Source: Cyanobacteria bacterium OH_CDB_58
GTDB taxonomy: Bacteria > Cyanobacteriota > Vampirovibrionia > Gastranaerophilales > Gastranaerophilaceae
Direction: 5' to 3'
DNA: 6,005 nucleotides
Assembly (NCBI GenBank): GCA_023435965.1
Contig: JAEZLC010000043.1
Coordinates: 1 to 6,005, forward strand
Shown here: piece after piece, positions 1 through 6,005 of the stretch
How positions within the stretch are numbered: position 1 is the first letter of the stretch
Layout of the letters: each line of letters opens with the position of its first letter
Program-made: the position numbers and the translations under genes
Notes under the pieces: generated by a model
Databases searched by the model: none
What the model saw: the letters and a program-made list of their open reading frames with translations, nothing else
Told to the model about the DNA's origin: nothing

Positions 1-1
1 G

Positions 2-571
2 TATAGAACATATCAAAAAGAATTGTTTCAGCAGATTCAGGGAATGTTTAAGGAAAAAGAGCTCACTGCTGATATAAAAGTGGCAGAATACGTAGCAGAA
101 CAGCTAGGAGCAAATTTAAGACTAATAGATTCAGAAATTGAAAAACTAAAAGTAGCTATTCACCCAAATAAAAAAGCATCAATAGAAGATATAAAAAAAT
201 ATTGTACTTCGTCTGAGGATGTTTTTGCTTTGGCTGACTTGATTGTAGCACAAGACAAAAACAATATACTTTCTCAGTTTCACAAGTTAATCGATAAAAG
301 GCATTATTTAGAAATATTGTCTGTGTTGCAGACTAATATTCAAAAGTTCATCTTTATAAAAAATTATGAGAAGAAAGCATCGGCTCAAGAAATAGGTTCT
401 CAGCTTAATTTGCACGAATTTGTTGTAAAAAAGACAATAGAAAAGCTTTCTAAAGTGAATTTAAGCCAACTCATAAAAATTAAACAGAATTTGACAAAGG
501 CGGAATATAAGATTAAAACAGGAGCAATGGAATCACCGACTGTAGCTTTAGAAATGGCATTGCTGGGGTAA
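2..571 (+). CDS. holA: DNA polymerase III delta subunit, C-terminal part (5'-truncated)
   Basis: Delta is the subunit of the clamp loader that opens the beta sliding clamp. The frame is open to the left edge with no stop, so the gene begins outside the window. 189 residues are visible, roughly the second half of a family that is usually about 330-345 residues. The N-terminal clamp-binding domain and most of the AAA+-like domain are therefore missing. Recognition rests on the delta-type stretch with GANLRLIDSEIEKL, followed by a SSEDVFALADLI helix, a DKNNILSQFHKLI segment and an all-helical C-terminal domain that would join the pentamer collar. A TTG at 23 is in frame but is internal, because coding sequence continues upstream of it. 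The stop TAA lies 6 bases before the holB start, which implies co-transcription and possibly coupled translation of two partners of one complex. The family call is strong; the true start cannot be seen. Confidence 0.9.
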   Translation, partial: YRTYQKELFQQIQGMFKEKELTADIKVAEYVAEQLGANLRLIDSEIEKLKVAIHPNKKASIEDIKKYCTSSEDVFALADLIVAQDKNNILSQFHKLIDKRHYLEILSVLQTNIQKFIFIKNYEKKASAQEIGSQLNLHEFVVKKTIEKLSKVNLSQLIKIKQNLTKAEYKIKTGAMESPTVALEMALLG

Positions 572-577
572 TATAAG

Positions 578-1528
578 ATGAATGATGTATTGAAGAGTAA
601 ATATCCTTATCTTTCGACTTTTTTTAGTGCAATTCTAAAAAGCCCGAAGCATAATATTGCAAACTCACTTATATTCTATGGATCTGACTTGTTAGCACAG
701 TACTATTTAGCATTGAGCCTGGCAAAATCACTCAACTGCTTGAAAAATGGTGATGACGATTGCGATTGTGTCAATTGTAATTGGGTTAGGACGAATAAGC
801 ACCCAGCGGTATTGACTATCTCAAAGGTCGATAACAAAAATGATGAAAGAAAAACAGTAATATCAAAACAGCAGGTTGATTCTGTAAGAGATTCATTGGT
901 GAATTCTTCTTCTTATCATCGTGTGTTTATATTCTGTGATGCAGAGTATAAGCTGCTTAGCGAAAGCGAAAAAAACACAATAAATGAATTTGCCTCAATA
1001 GAGTACTCTCTTCCACAATCAGAAGATGAAGATCAACAATGGTTTCCTAAAGGACTTACAAAGGCTTGTTTTCAAGACGTTGCAGCGAATGCACTATTAA
1101 AGTCAATAGAAGAGCCGCCTTCTAATGTTACATTCATCTTTTTGACTGAGGATAAGGATGACTTGATCTCTACAGTAGTCTCTCGTTCTCAATCGTTTTT
1201 TGTTCCGAGTTTTTCTAAGGAAAAATTCGATACTCTGTTTATGAGTGAATTAATGGATGGGTATCCAAATCTTAAAGTAGAAGACAGTCTGAAATTCGCG
1301 AAAAAACTGGTTGATTTTCAAACCAAAAGCGGTTTTGATTCTTCGTATGTGCTTGACTGTTTACAGGCTTATTTGAAGGATTTTCTGCTTGCGAACAGAA
1401 GTAACAAGAGTATCTTTTATTCTGTACTGCAGGACATTGATAACATACAAAAAGCGAAGAAAATGATCGCGGCACACCTGAAAGAAGCTTTAGTCTATGA
1501 AGATTTGGCGTTTAGTTTGCACAAATAA
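578..1528 (+). CDS. holB: DNA polymerase III delta' subunit (clamp loader)
   Basis: Delta' is the rigid, ATPase-dead member of the clamp loader that supports delta and the DnaX subunits. The 316-residue length is normal. The Walker A position is degenerate (IFYGSD near residues 32-37, no GKT), as expected for delta'. A zinc-module cysteine cluster is at C54, C62, C64 and C67, spaced C-x7-C-x-C-x2-C, slightly tighter than the C-x8-C-x2-C-x2-C of E. coli. The diagnostic block AANALLKSIEEPP is at 169-181, followed by TFIFLTEDKDDL. The usual SRC motif is SRS at 202-204, keeping the arginine that serves as a finger towards a neighbouring ATP site. Between the strand ending FIFCDAEYKLL (about 117-127) and QDVAANALL there are about 39 residues more than usual, acidic and with an aromatic patch. 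The ATG start lies 9 bases after a GGGG inside the end of holA. There is no clear terminator behind it. Confidence 0.92.
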   Translation: MNDVLKSKYPYLSTFFSAILKSPKHNIANSLIFYGSDLLAQYYLALSLAKSLNCLKNGDDDCDCVNCNWVRTNKHPAVLTISKVDNKNDERKTVISKQQVDSVRDSLVNSSSYHRVFIFCDAEYKLLSESEKNTINEFASIEYSLPQSEDEDQQWFPKGLTKACFQDVAANALLKSIEEPPSNVTFIFLTEDKDDLISTVVSRSQSFFVPSFSKEKFDTLFMSELMDGYPNLKVEDSLKFAKKLVDFQTKSGFDSSYVLDCLQAYLKDFLLANRSNKSIFYSVLQDIDNIQKAKKMIAAHLKEALVYEDLAFSLHK

Positions 1529-1556
1529 AATGATAGCTGTTTTTCTTTATTAATTC

Positions 1557-1585
1557 TTAACAGAACGCGGTTTTGATGATATAAT
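1557..1585 (+). promoter_or_regulatory. Sigma70-type promoter for ftsH (extended -10)
   Basis: A TTAACA box (1557-1562, five of six matches to the -35 consensus) is followed by a 17-base spacer and a perfect TATAAT (1580-1585). TG one base before the -10 (1577-1578) makes it an extended -10. It sits in the 90-base gap between holB and ftsH, the only sizeable non-coding stretch on this strand. Transcription would start near 1592, giving a leader of about 27 bases. No operator-like repeat such as CIRCE is visible. The role is inferred from sequence only. Confidence 0.78.
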
Positions 1586-1606
1586 AGTCGCATAAAGAGA
1601 TTATTT

Positions 1607-1611
1607 GAGGA
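1607..1611 (+). promoter_or_regulatory. Ribosome binding site of ftsH
   Basis: GAGGA lies 7 bases before the ATG at 1619. It supports that ATG as the start, which also places the first membrane helix at the expected distance from the N-terminus. Confidence 0.75.
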
Positions 1612-1618
1612 AATTTAT

Positions 1619-3484
1619 ATGAATAAAAGCCAGTCAGTCGGAGTTTGGATTGTAGTTGCATTGTTGCTCTTGTCGTTGATTTCAATGCTTTTCACAGGCT
1701 CTACAACGACCACGAAGGATTTATCATATTCTGACTTTTTATCAAAAGTTAAGAATAATGAGATAAAGTCAGTTGAAATCGAAAGAGATACTCTTATTGC
1801 AAAACCTGTGAAGGCTGAATTGCCTGTTAAGGTTGAGAATGCTCTTCAACAACCTGCGACTTTGCAATACAGAGTTATGATTCCATTGAATGACAATACT
1901 ATGTATCCCTTATTTTCTGAATATAATGTTAATGTAAGCATAAAAAAACCTAGCGATTCTTCTTCGTTCTTAGGTTTCTTAGGTACTGCACTTCCACTGC
2001 TTTTGATTATAGGTATTTTTGTTATAATGGCAAAAACCTTGCAGGCTGGTGGCTCTCAAGCAATGTCTTTTGGGAAAAGCAAAGCCAAGCTTATGCTTGA
2101 TAATAAAGTGAAAATAACATTTAAAGACGTAGCTGGGATCGATGAGGAAAAGCAAGAGCTTGAAGAAATTGTTGATTTCTTGAAAAACGGCGAAAAATAT
2201 ATGAAACTGGGTGCTAAAATACCAAAAGGTGTGTTGCTAGTTGGTGTTCCCGGTACTGGTAAGACCCTTATGGCTAAAGCTGTGGCAGGAGAAGCTGGCG
2301 TTCCGTTCTTCTCTATAAGCGGTTCTGACTTCGTTGAAATGTTTGTCGGAGTTGGTGCTTCAAGAGTTAGAGACCTTTTTGAACAGGCTAAAAAACATCA
2401 GCCTTGTATTATCTTTATAGATGAAATTGATGCTGTTGGTAGACAGCGTGGTGCCGGTCTTGGCGGTGGTCATGATGAAAGAGAACAAACTCTTAACCAA
2501 TTGCTTGTTGAAATGGATGGGTTTGATGAGAACGTTAATATAATTGTGGTTGCGGCTACTAACAGACCTGATATCCTTGATAATGCATTATTAAGACCTG
2601 GACGATTTGACAGACAAATTATGGTAAGTGCTCCTGATGTGAAGGGCAGAGAAGAAATTCTGCAGGTCCACTCAAAAGGAAAACAAATGGATGATACAGT
2701 AGATTTAAAAGTTTTGGCGAAAAGAACACCTGGCTTTACCGGTGCTGATTTGCAAAACTTACTAAATGAAGCTGCTCTATTGTCTGCTCGTAATGGAAAA
2801 AATAAAATAGGTATGGAAGAGATAGACTCTTCTATAGATAGAGTTATTGTTGGTATTGAGAAAAAGAGTAAAGTAATGACTGATGAAGATAAAGAGGCAA
2901 CTTCTTATCATGAAGTGGGTCACGCGTTGCTTCATTTCTTCTTGGAAAATGCTGACAAGTTACATAAGGTGACAATTATTCCTAGAGGTTTTGCTTTAGG
3001 TGTTACTTGGAATTTGCCAGAGGATAATAAAGTACACGTTACAAAAGCTAAATTATTGGATCAAATAACGGTTGCTTTGGGTGGAAGAGTAGCAGAAGAA
3101 ATTGTTTACGGAATAGATAAGGTTTCTACCGGAGCTTCTTCAGACATTCAAAAAGTTACTGATGTTGCCAGAAAAATGGTTACAATGTGGGGAATGTCAG
3201 AAAAAATGGGAACTATGGCGTATGGAAAATCTCAAGAACATGTATTTATGGGTAGGGATTTTGGGCATACGAGAGATTTTTCTGAAGAGATTGCAGCGGA
3301 TTTAGATAAAGAAGTTAAAAAGATAATTGATGAAAGATATGACCTTGCAAGAAAAATTCTTCTTGAGAACAGAGATATGCTTGAAGCGGTGGCTAAAGAA
3401 CTATTAGAAAAAGAGACTCTTGATGAAAAAGATGTTGCTGAAATAATAGAAAAAGTTCGCAGTGAACGCGATCATCAGGCATAA
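1619..3484 (+). CDS. ftsH: ATP-dependent zinc metalloprotease FtsH
   Basis: FtsH is a hexameric, inner-membrane AAA+ protease that extracts and degrades damaged membrane proteins and some short-lived regulators. At 621 residues it is full length. Order of parts: membrane helix at about 8-27; extracytoplasmic domain about 28-118; second membrane helix about 119-139; AAA+ domain about 165-410 with Walker A GVPGTGKT (209-216), pore loop MFVGVG (241-246), Walker B IIFIDEID (264-271) and arginine fingers R326 and R329 in the second region of homology; then the peptidase domain with the zinc site HEVGH (431-435) and probable third ligand D509 in GASSDI. Two mild departures are V210 where proline is usual in the Walker A loop, and valine instead of alanine in HEAGH; neither removes a catalytic residue. 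The gene has its own upstream promoter and is followed after 29 bases by ferritin, probably on the same transcript. Confidence 0.98.
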   Translation: MNKSQSVGVWIVVALLLLSLISMLFTGSTTTTKDLSYSDFLSKVKNNEIKSVEIERDTLIAKPVKAELPVKVENALQQPATLQYRVMIPLNDNTMYPLFSEYNVNVSIKKPSDSSSFLGFLGTALPLLLIIGIFVIMAKTLQAGGSQAMSFGKSKAKLMLDNKVKITFKDVAGIDEEKQELEEIVDFLKNGEKYMKLGAKIPKGVLLVGVPGTGKTLMAKAVAGEAGVPFFSISGSDFVEMFVGVGASRVRDLFEQAKKHQPCIIFIDEIDAVGRQRGAGLGGGHDEREQTLNQLLVEMDGFDENVNIIVVAATNRPDILDNALLRPGRFDRQIMVSAPDVKGREEILQVHSKGKQMDDTVDLKVLAKRTPGFTGADLQNLLNEAALLSARNGKNKIGMEEIDSSIDRVIVGIEKKSKVMTDEDKEATSYHEVGHALLHFFLENADKLHKVTIIPRGFALGVTWNLPEDNKVHVTKAKLLDQITVALGGRVAEEIVYGIDKVSTGASSDIQKVTDVARKMVTMWGMSEKMGTMAYGKSQEHVFMGRDFGHTRDFSEEIAADLDKEVKKIIDERYDLARKILLENRDMLEAVAKELLEKETLDEKDVAEIIEKVRSERDHQA

Positions 3485-3501
3485 ACCTGAACTTAAACAA
3501 A

Positions 3502-3507
3502 AAGGAG
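3502..3507 (+). promoter_or_regulatory. Ribosome binding site of the ferritin gene
   Basis: AAGGAG followed by AT lies 6 bases before the ATG at 3514. It is the strongest Shine-Dalgarno on this strand in the window and fits high expression of a storage protein. Confidence 0.8.
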
Positions 3508-3513
3508 ATTATC

Positions 3514-4023
3514 ATGATAAATGAAAAAATGGAAAATGCTTTCAATACTCAAATAAATAGAGAGTTCTTCTCTGCCTATTTGTACCTTTCGATGTCGGCA
3601 TATATGCAGGAAATCGGATTACCGGGTTTTTCTAATTGGTTAAGAGTGCAAGCTCAAGAAGAGACTTTCCACGCAACTGCTATGTTTGATTATGTGCTTC
3701 AAAGAGGCGGAAAAATCAAATTGCAAAAAGTGGATGAACCTCAATACGAATGGGAAAACGTTTTGAAGGTATTTCAAGACACTCTCAATCATGAACAGCA
3801 GGTTACAGCTTGGATAAACGATTTGGCAGAGATTGCTGATGAGACAAAAGACAGAGCTTCGGCTAAATTTATTCAATGGTTTATTGCTGAGCAGGTTGAA
3901 GAAGAAGCAACAGCCAGCGACATTGTAGCTAAGTTAAAGTTAATTAACTTGAATGGAGATGCTTTGTTTGCAATGGATAAGGAGTTATCAACAAGAGTGT
4001 TTACTCCTCCTGTTATTCAATAA
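3514..4023 (+). CDS. ftnA: Non-heme ferritin (FtnA type)
   Basis: Bacterial ferritins form 24-subunit cytoplasmic shells that oxidise Fe(II) and store it as a mineral. The 169 residues form a single four-helix ferritin domain of normal length. The ferroxidase residues fall at the same numbers as in E. coli FtnA: E17, E50, H53, E94 and Q127, with E49, E126 and E130 available for the third iron site and Y24 conserved. Residue 52 is Phe, not the heme-binding Met of bacterioferritin, so this is the non-heme class. The C-terminus ends in a proline-containing tail (TPPVIQ). The gene follows ftsH after 29 bases, with no convincing promoter in the gap, and is closed by a strong hairpin, which suggests it is the last gene of an ftsH-ferritin unit. 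No Fur-box-like palindrome was seen next to its start. The symbol is by family; ftn would serve equally well. Confidence 0.95.
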   Translation: MINEKMENAFNTQINREFFSAYLYLSMSAYMQEIGLPGFSNWLRVQAQEETFHATAMFDYVLQRGGKIKLQKVDEPQYEWENVLKVFQDTLNHEQQVTAWINDLAEIADETKDRASAKFIQWFIAEQVEEEATASDIVAKLKLINLNGDALFAMDKELSTRVFTPPVIQ

Positions 4024-4045
4024 TAAACCTAAATATCTTAATAAG

Positions 4046-4071
4046 AAAAGAGGCTTTATAGCCTCTTTTTT
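4046..4071 (+). terminator. Rho-independent terminator, probably bidirectional
   Basis: A perfect 9-bp stem pairs 4046-4054 (AAAAGAGGC) with 4061-4069 (GCCTCTTTT). One further T-A pair (4055/4060) leaves a four-base loop. The plus strand continues into Ts to 4071, 23 bases after the ferritin stop. On the minus strand the same hairpin is followed by TTTTCTTATT, so it may also end the fliL-fliM-fliN transcript, whose last stop is 21 bases away at 4092. Confidence 0.9.
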
Positions 4072-4091
4072 GTATGAATTATATTCTTGAT

Positions 4092-4517
4092 TTAAGCGTT
4101 TTTGATACGGTCTTCCGGTGCCGTTATTCCGATGATTCTTAGCCCGAAGTTGTCCCCGATAACAACAACTTCGCCATTTGCTATGTGCTTTCCGTTTGCA
4201 TATAAGTCTACCGATTCACCGGCGATTTTATCCAATTCAATTATAGATCCTTTAGTAAGTTCTAAAACTTTTTTAATAGGAAGGTGGCATCGGCCAAGTT
4301 CAACCGTTAATTCTAGCTCGATGTCCATTAGGATATCTAAATTTGCATTTTCTTCAGCAGCAGTCTGAGACTCACTTTCGAAAGATGAAAATTTCACCGG
4401 TTGAACTGTTACCGGCTCAGAGAAAGTTTCTGTCTTTTGCTCTTGTTCAACGTGTTCTGACTGGCTGATTATATCTTCATTTAATGATGTTTCTTTTTGA
4501 GATTCATTATCTGGCAT
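4092..4517 (-). CDS. fliN: Flagellar motor switch protein FliN
   Basis: FliN forms the lower rim of the cytoplasmic C-ring with FliM and takes part in rotation switching and export. The 141 residues split into an acidic, Glu/Gln/Ser-rich, probably disordered N-terminal half (about 1-57) and a C-terminal SpoA domain (about 60-135). The latter has family hallmarks LDILMDIELELTVELG, ELDKIAGESVDLYANGK and GEVVVIGDNFGLRI. There is one SpoA domain and no CheC-like phosphatase domain, so it is FliN rather than FliY. The ATG lies 17 bases after the fliM stop and is preceded by a purine-rich AGGAGAGGAAG, so it is translated as part of the fliL-fliM-fliN operon. A VKFSSFE segment at 41-47 sits where many FliN proteins have a short hydrophobic motif before the domain. 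It is the last visible gene before the shared hairpin. Confidence 0.95.
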   Translation of the reverse strand: MPDNESQKETSLNEDIISQSEHVEQEQKTETFSEPVTVQPVKFSSFESESQTAAEENANLDILMDIELELTVELGRCHLPIKKVLELTKGSIIELDKIAGESVDLYANGKHIANGEVVVIGDNFGLRIIGITAPEDRIKNA

Positions 4518-4523
4518 GATGCT

Positions 4524-4534
4524 CTTCCTCTCCT
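4524..4534 (-). promoter_or_regulatory. Ribosome binding site of fliN
   Basis: On the minus strand this reads AGGAGAGGAAG, within the 17 bases between the fliM stop and the fliN ATG. It offers two overlapping purine-rich pairing registers and supports the ATG at 4517. Confidence 0.7.
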
Positions 4535-5584
4535 CTATAAGTAGCTTTTTAGGATTTCTGTTGTTTCATCGTATCTGTCTGTGATTTTAACGCACATTTT
4601 GTTTTTTATAGTTCCTGGTTTCGCAAAAAATTTCTTAGAGCTATTGATTTTTACAATTAGGTCGTCCTGAATTTTACTATCGAGAAGGACCACATCTCCT
4701 TCTTTAAGTGCAATAAAATCTTTAAGTGTGATTTCAGTATTGCCGAAAAGTACTTCTACATCCACGTTAGAAGTGCTTAATTTGTTAATCATGTTTTGCT
4801 TTTCTTCAGCGGTTGCCATTATACCTTTTGACTGGAATATGTGTTGAGTATTTAGTTGGCTTATGATGCTTTCTAATAAAGGGTAAGGTAAGCAAATATT
4901 TAAAAGGCCGTAATACTTTCCGCCCATTTGAATTTCAAATGTTATTAGTGCAATAATCTCACTCGGGCTTGCAACTTGCACCATGCTATAGCTGTTTTCA
5001 ATATCTATAAGAGTGGCTTCAGCAGGAATTATGGTAGACCAAGATGTTGCAAATGTTTCTATTGTTTTTTCAAGAACTTTTTTTGTTAAAGCTTCTTCAA
5101 TATCAGTGAGTTCTCTGTTTGAAGAATCAGCGGCACCCACCCCTCCAAGCATTCTGTCTACGAAGCAGGAAATCACTTCAAAGCTGAAACCTATAAGTAT
5201 TTGCCCAGGTAGTGGTGCCAATTCAAAGATACCTACAGTCATTGGGCTAGGCATAGAAGAAATGAATTCATCGTAAGTTATCTGGTCAACAGAGACTACA
5301 TCAATATTTATAGGGATTCTAAGGTAGCCTGTCATTGATAATGCAAGTTGTCTTGAAAATTCTCTGTGTATATCTTGAAGACCTCTGAGGTGTTCTTTTG
5401 AGAATTTATCAGGACGTCTGAAATTATATAGTTTGTAGCCTTTTTTGTACTCGCTAAAGTCGTCAGCATCAGCATCAAGATACATATCATAGTCGTTATA
5501 ACTATCATTAGTACCTGATGATTTACTGTCTTTTTCCAGTAAAGCTTCTTCTTGTAACTCTGTATTTTTTTGAACTTCTGCCAA
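4535..5584 (-). CDS. fliM: Flagellar motor switch protein FliM
   Basis: FliM links the MS-ring protein FliG to FliN in the C-ring and normally receives phosphorylated CheY to reverse rotation. At 349 residues it is near usual length. An N-terminal linker (about 1-50) is very acidic (DADADDFSEY). The CheC-like middle domain (about 50-240) opens with the family block YNFRRPDKFSKEHLRGLQ and carries the FliG-contacting GGVG at 147-150. A C-terminal SpoA domain (about 270-335) follows. The start is TTG, chosen because AAGGAG lies 9 bases upstream and the next in-frame Met is only at residue 34. The canonical N-terminal docking helix (LSQxEIDALL) is absent; the nearest match is ELQEEALLE at 9-17. 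The gene lies 13 bases after fliL and 17 before fliN, a classical flagellar order. Confidence 0.96.
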   Translation of the reverse strand: MAEVQKNTELQEEALLEKDSKSSGTNDSYNDYDMYLDADADDFSEYKKGYKLYNFRRPDKFSKEHLRGLQDIHREFSRQLALSMTGYLRIPINIDVVSVDQITYDEFISSMPSPMTVGIFELAPLPGQILIGFSFEVISCFVDRMLGGVGAADSSNRELTDIEEALTKKVLEKTIETFATSWSTIIPAEATLIDIENSYSMVQVASPSEIIALITFEIQMGGKYYGLLNICLPYPLLESIISQLNTQHIFQSKGIMATAEEKQNMINKLSTSNVDVEVLFGNTEITLKDFIALKEGDVVLLDSKIQDDLIVKINSSKKFFAKPGTIKNKMCVKITDRYDETTEILKSYL

Positions 5585-5593
5585 AGTCCGAAA

Positions 5594-5599
5594 CTCCTT
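5594..5599 (-). promoter_or_regulatory. Ribosome binding site deciding the TTG start of fliM
   Basis: AAGGAG on the minus strand lies 9 bases before TTG at 5584. Its first two bases are the last two of the fliL stop codon TAA (5600-5598), so stop and Shine-Dalgarno overlap. This points to translational coupling and to TTG as the real start. Confidence 0.8.
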
Positions 5600-6005
5600 A
5601 TTGCATTATGAATTGGGCAAAGCTTACCCTGATAACTTCTCTTTCTCCGCCAAATATGGAATCCACCGAGTCGATGATTTCATCTTTAGCCAGTTCCTTG
5701 CCCGCGGTTGTAGACAATTCTGCTGATGTTTTGCTTGATAAAGCCGAAATTATTGCGTCTCTTATTGCTGGTTTATATTGTGCCATTTCCGCTTCTATTG
5801 GTGATGCTGCGGGAGCAGCACCGTGACCGCCGCCTTTTTCAGGAGGATGATCATCAGATGGCAACTTGCTAATTTCTAAAGCTACGCTTGTTTTTAGGTA
5901 TCTTCTGTTTTCAGGATCGCTCAGATTTACAGTGAAGTCTCCAAGGTCAACAATTAGCCCTCTTTCTTCAGCCGTTGCTTCTTCTTCTGTTGCCGCACCT
6001 TCTTC
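5598..6005 (-). CDS. fliL: Flagellar basal body-associated protein FliL, C-terminal part (5'-truncated)
   Basis: FliL is a single-pass inner-membrane protein that surrounds or supports the MotA/MotB stator and affects torque or stator stability. The frame is open to the right edge, so the start and the N-terminal membrane helix lie outside; 135 residues are visible. Family features are LGDFTVNLSDPENRRYLKTS near the visible N-terminus, then KPAIRDAIISALSSKTSAEL, GKELAKDEIIDSV and the terminal REVIRVSFAQFIMQ. A Glu/Ala-rich stretch (EEGAATEEEATAEE) precedes the domain, where a linker from the membrane helix would be. Between VALEI and KPAIRD there are about 32 residues where E. coli FliL has about 12; the extra part is rich in Gly, Pro, Ala, His and Asp. 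A TTG at 5864 is in frame but internal. fliM follows after 13 bases. Confidence 0.92.
   Translation of the reverse strand, partial: EEGAATEEEATAEERGLIVDLGDFTVNLSDPENRRYLKTSVALEISKLPSDDHPPEKGGGHGAAPAASPIEAEMAQYKPAIRDAIISALSSKTSAELSTTAGKELAKDEIIDSVDSIFGGEREVIRVSFAQFIMQ

Noticed and set aside
1272..1475. Cysteine-containing open frame on the minus strand opposite holB
   Set aside because: It is antisense to the C-terminal collar domain of HolB, and its cysteines form no spaced zinc motif.
1537..1563. Weak inverted repeat CTGTT...AACAG behind holB
   Set aside because: Only 5 bp of stem, a 17-base loop and no following T-run; it overlaps the ftsH -35 box. Not a credible terminator or operator.
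3420..3447. Possible internal promoter for ferritin inside the end of ftsH (TTGATG, 16-base spacer, AATAAT)
   Set aside because: The match is partial, lies wholly within conserved codons of an AT-rich gene where chance hits are common, and has no extended -10. Not strong enough to annotate.
3640..3876. Open frame on the minus strand opposite ferritin
   Set aside because: It is antisense to the ferritin four-helix core, with no family resemblance.
4102..4368. Open frame on the plus strand opposite fliN
   Set aside because: It lies antisense to the well-conserved SpoA domain of FliN, resembles no family I know and has a composition expected of a shadow frame.
5013..5276. Open frame on the plus strand opposite fliM
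   Set aside because: It is antisense to the conserved FliM middle domain, with no recognisable domain or convincing ribosome binding site.
5518..5826. Open frame on the plus strand spanning the fliL/fliM junction
   Set aside because: The hydrophobic, alanine-rich product is what results from reading the complement of the FliL helices; both opposite genes are firmly identified.
1..6005. CRISPR arrays, insertion sequences, tRNA/rRNA genes, riboswitches, phage or defence genes
   Set aside because: Reading both strands showed no regularly spaced repeats, terminal inverted repeats, transposase motifs or structured RNA signatures; almost all bases are in recognised core genes.

Overview
The window is AT-rich bacterial DNA, densely packed with housekeeping genes. 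It looks like chromosomal core rather than an accessory or mobile region. Two converging gene blocks meet at a shared hairpin near 4046-4071. The host is flagellated and its proteins are of ordinary bacterial type. I could not place it firmly. The FtsH resembles cyanobacterial and Firmicutes forms, and together with the low GC and flagellar genes this would fit a non-photosynthetic cyanobacterial relative such as Gastranaerophilales/Vampirovibrionia. That placement is from memory of family resemblance and is tentative.

Plus strand, 1-4023: the 3' half of holA (clamp-loader delta subunit) runs off the left edge. holB (delta' subunit) follows after 6 bases. A 90-base gap then carries a near-consensus, extended -10 sigma70-type promoter, followed by ftsH (membrane-bound AAA+ zinc protease) and, after 29 bases, a ferritin gene with all ferroxidase residues present. 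A 9-10 bp GC-core hairpin with a T-run closes this unit, so ftsH and ferritin probably share a transcript of their own.

Minus strand, 6005-4092: a flagellar operon reads towards the same hairpin in the order fliL (5' part cut off by the right edge), fliM, fliN, with gaps of only 13 and 17 bases. FliM and FliN build the C-ring switch. FliL sits at the stator in the membrane. fliM starts at TTG behind a Shine-Dalgarno that overlaps the fliL stop codon.

I found no CRISPR array, mobile element, tRNA, rRNA or clear undescribed system. The points most worth a second look are within-family departures: a roughly 39-residue insertion in the Walker-B-equivalent loop of HolB, a FliM N-terminus without a normal CheY-docking motif, and a Gly/Pro/Ala/His-rich insertion in FliL.
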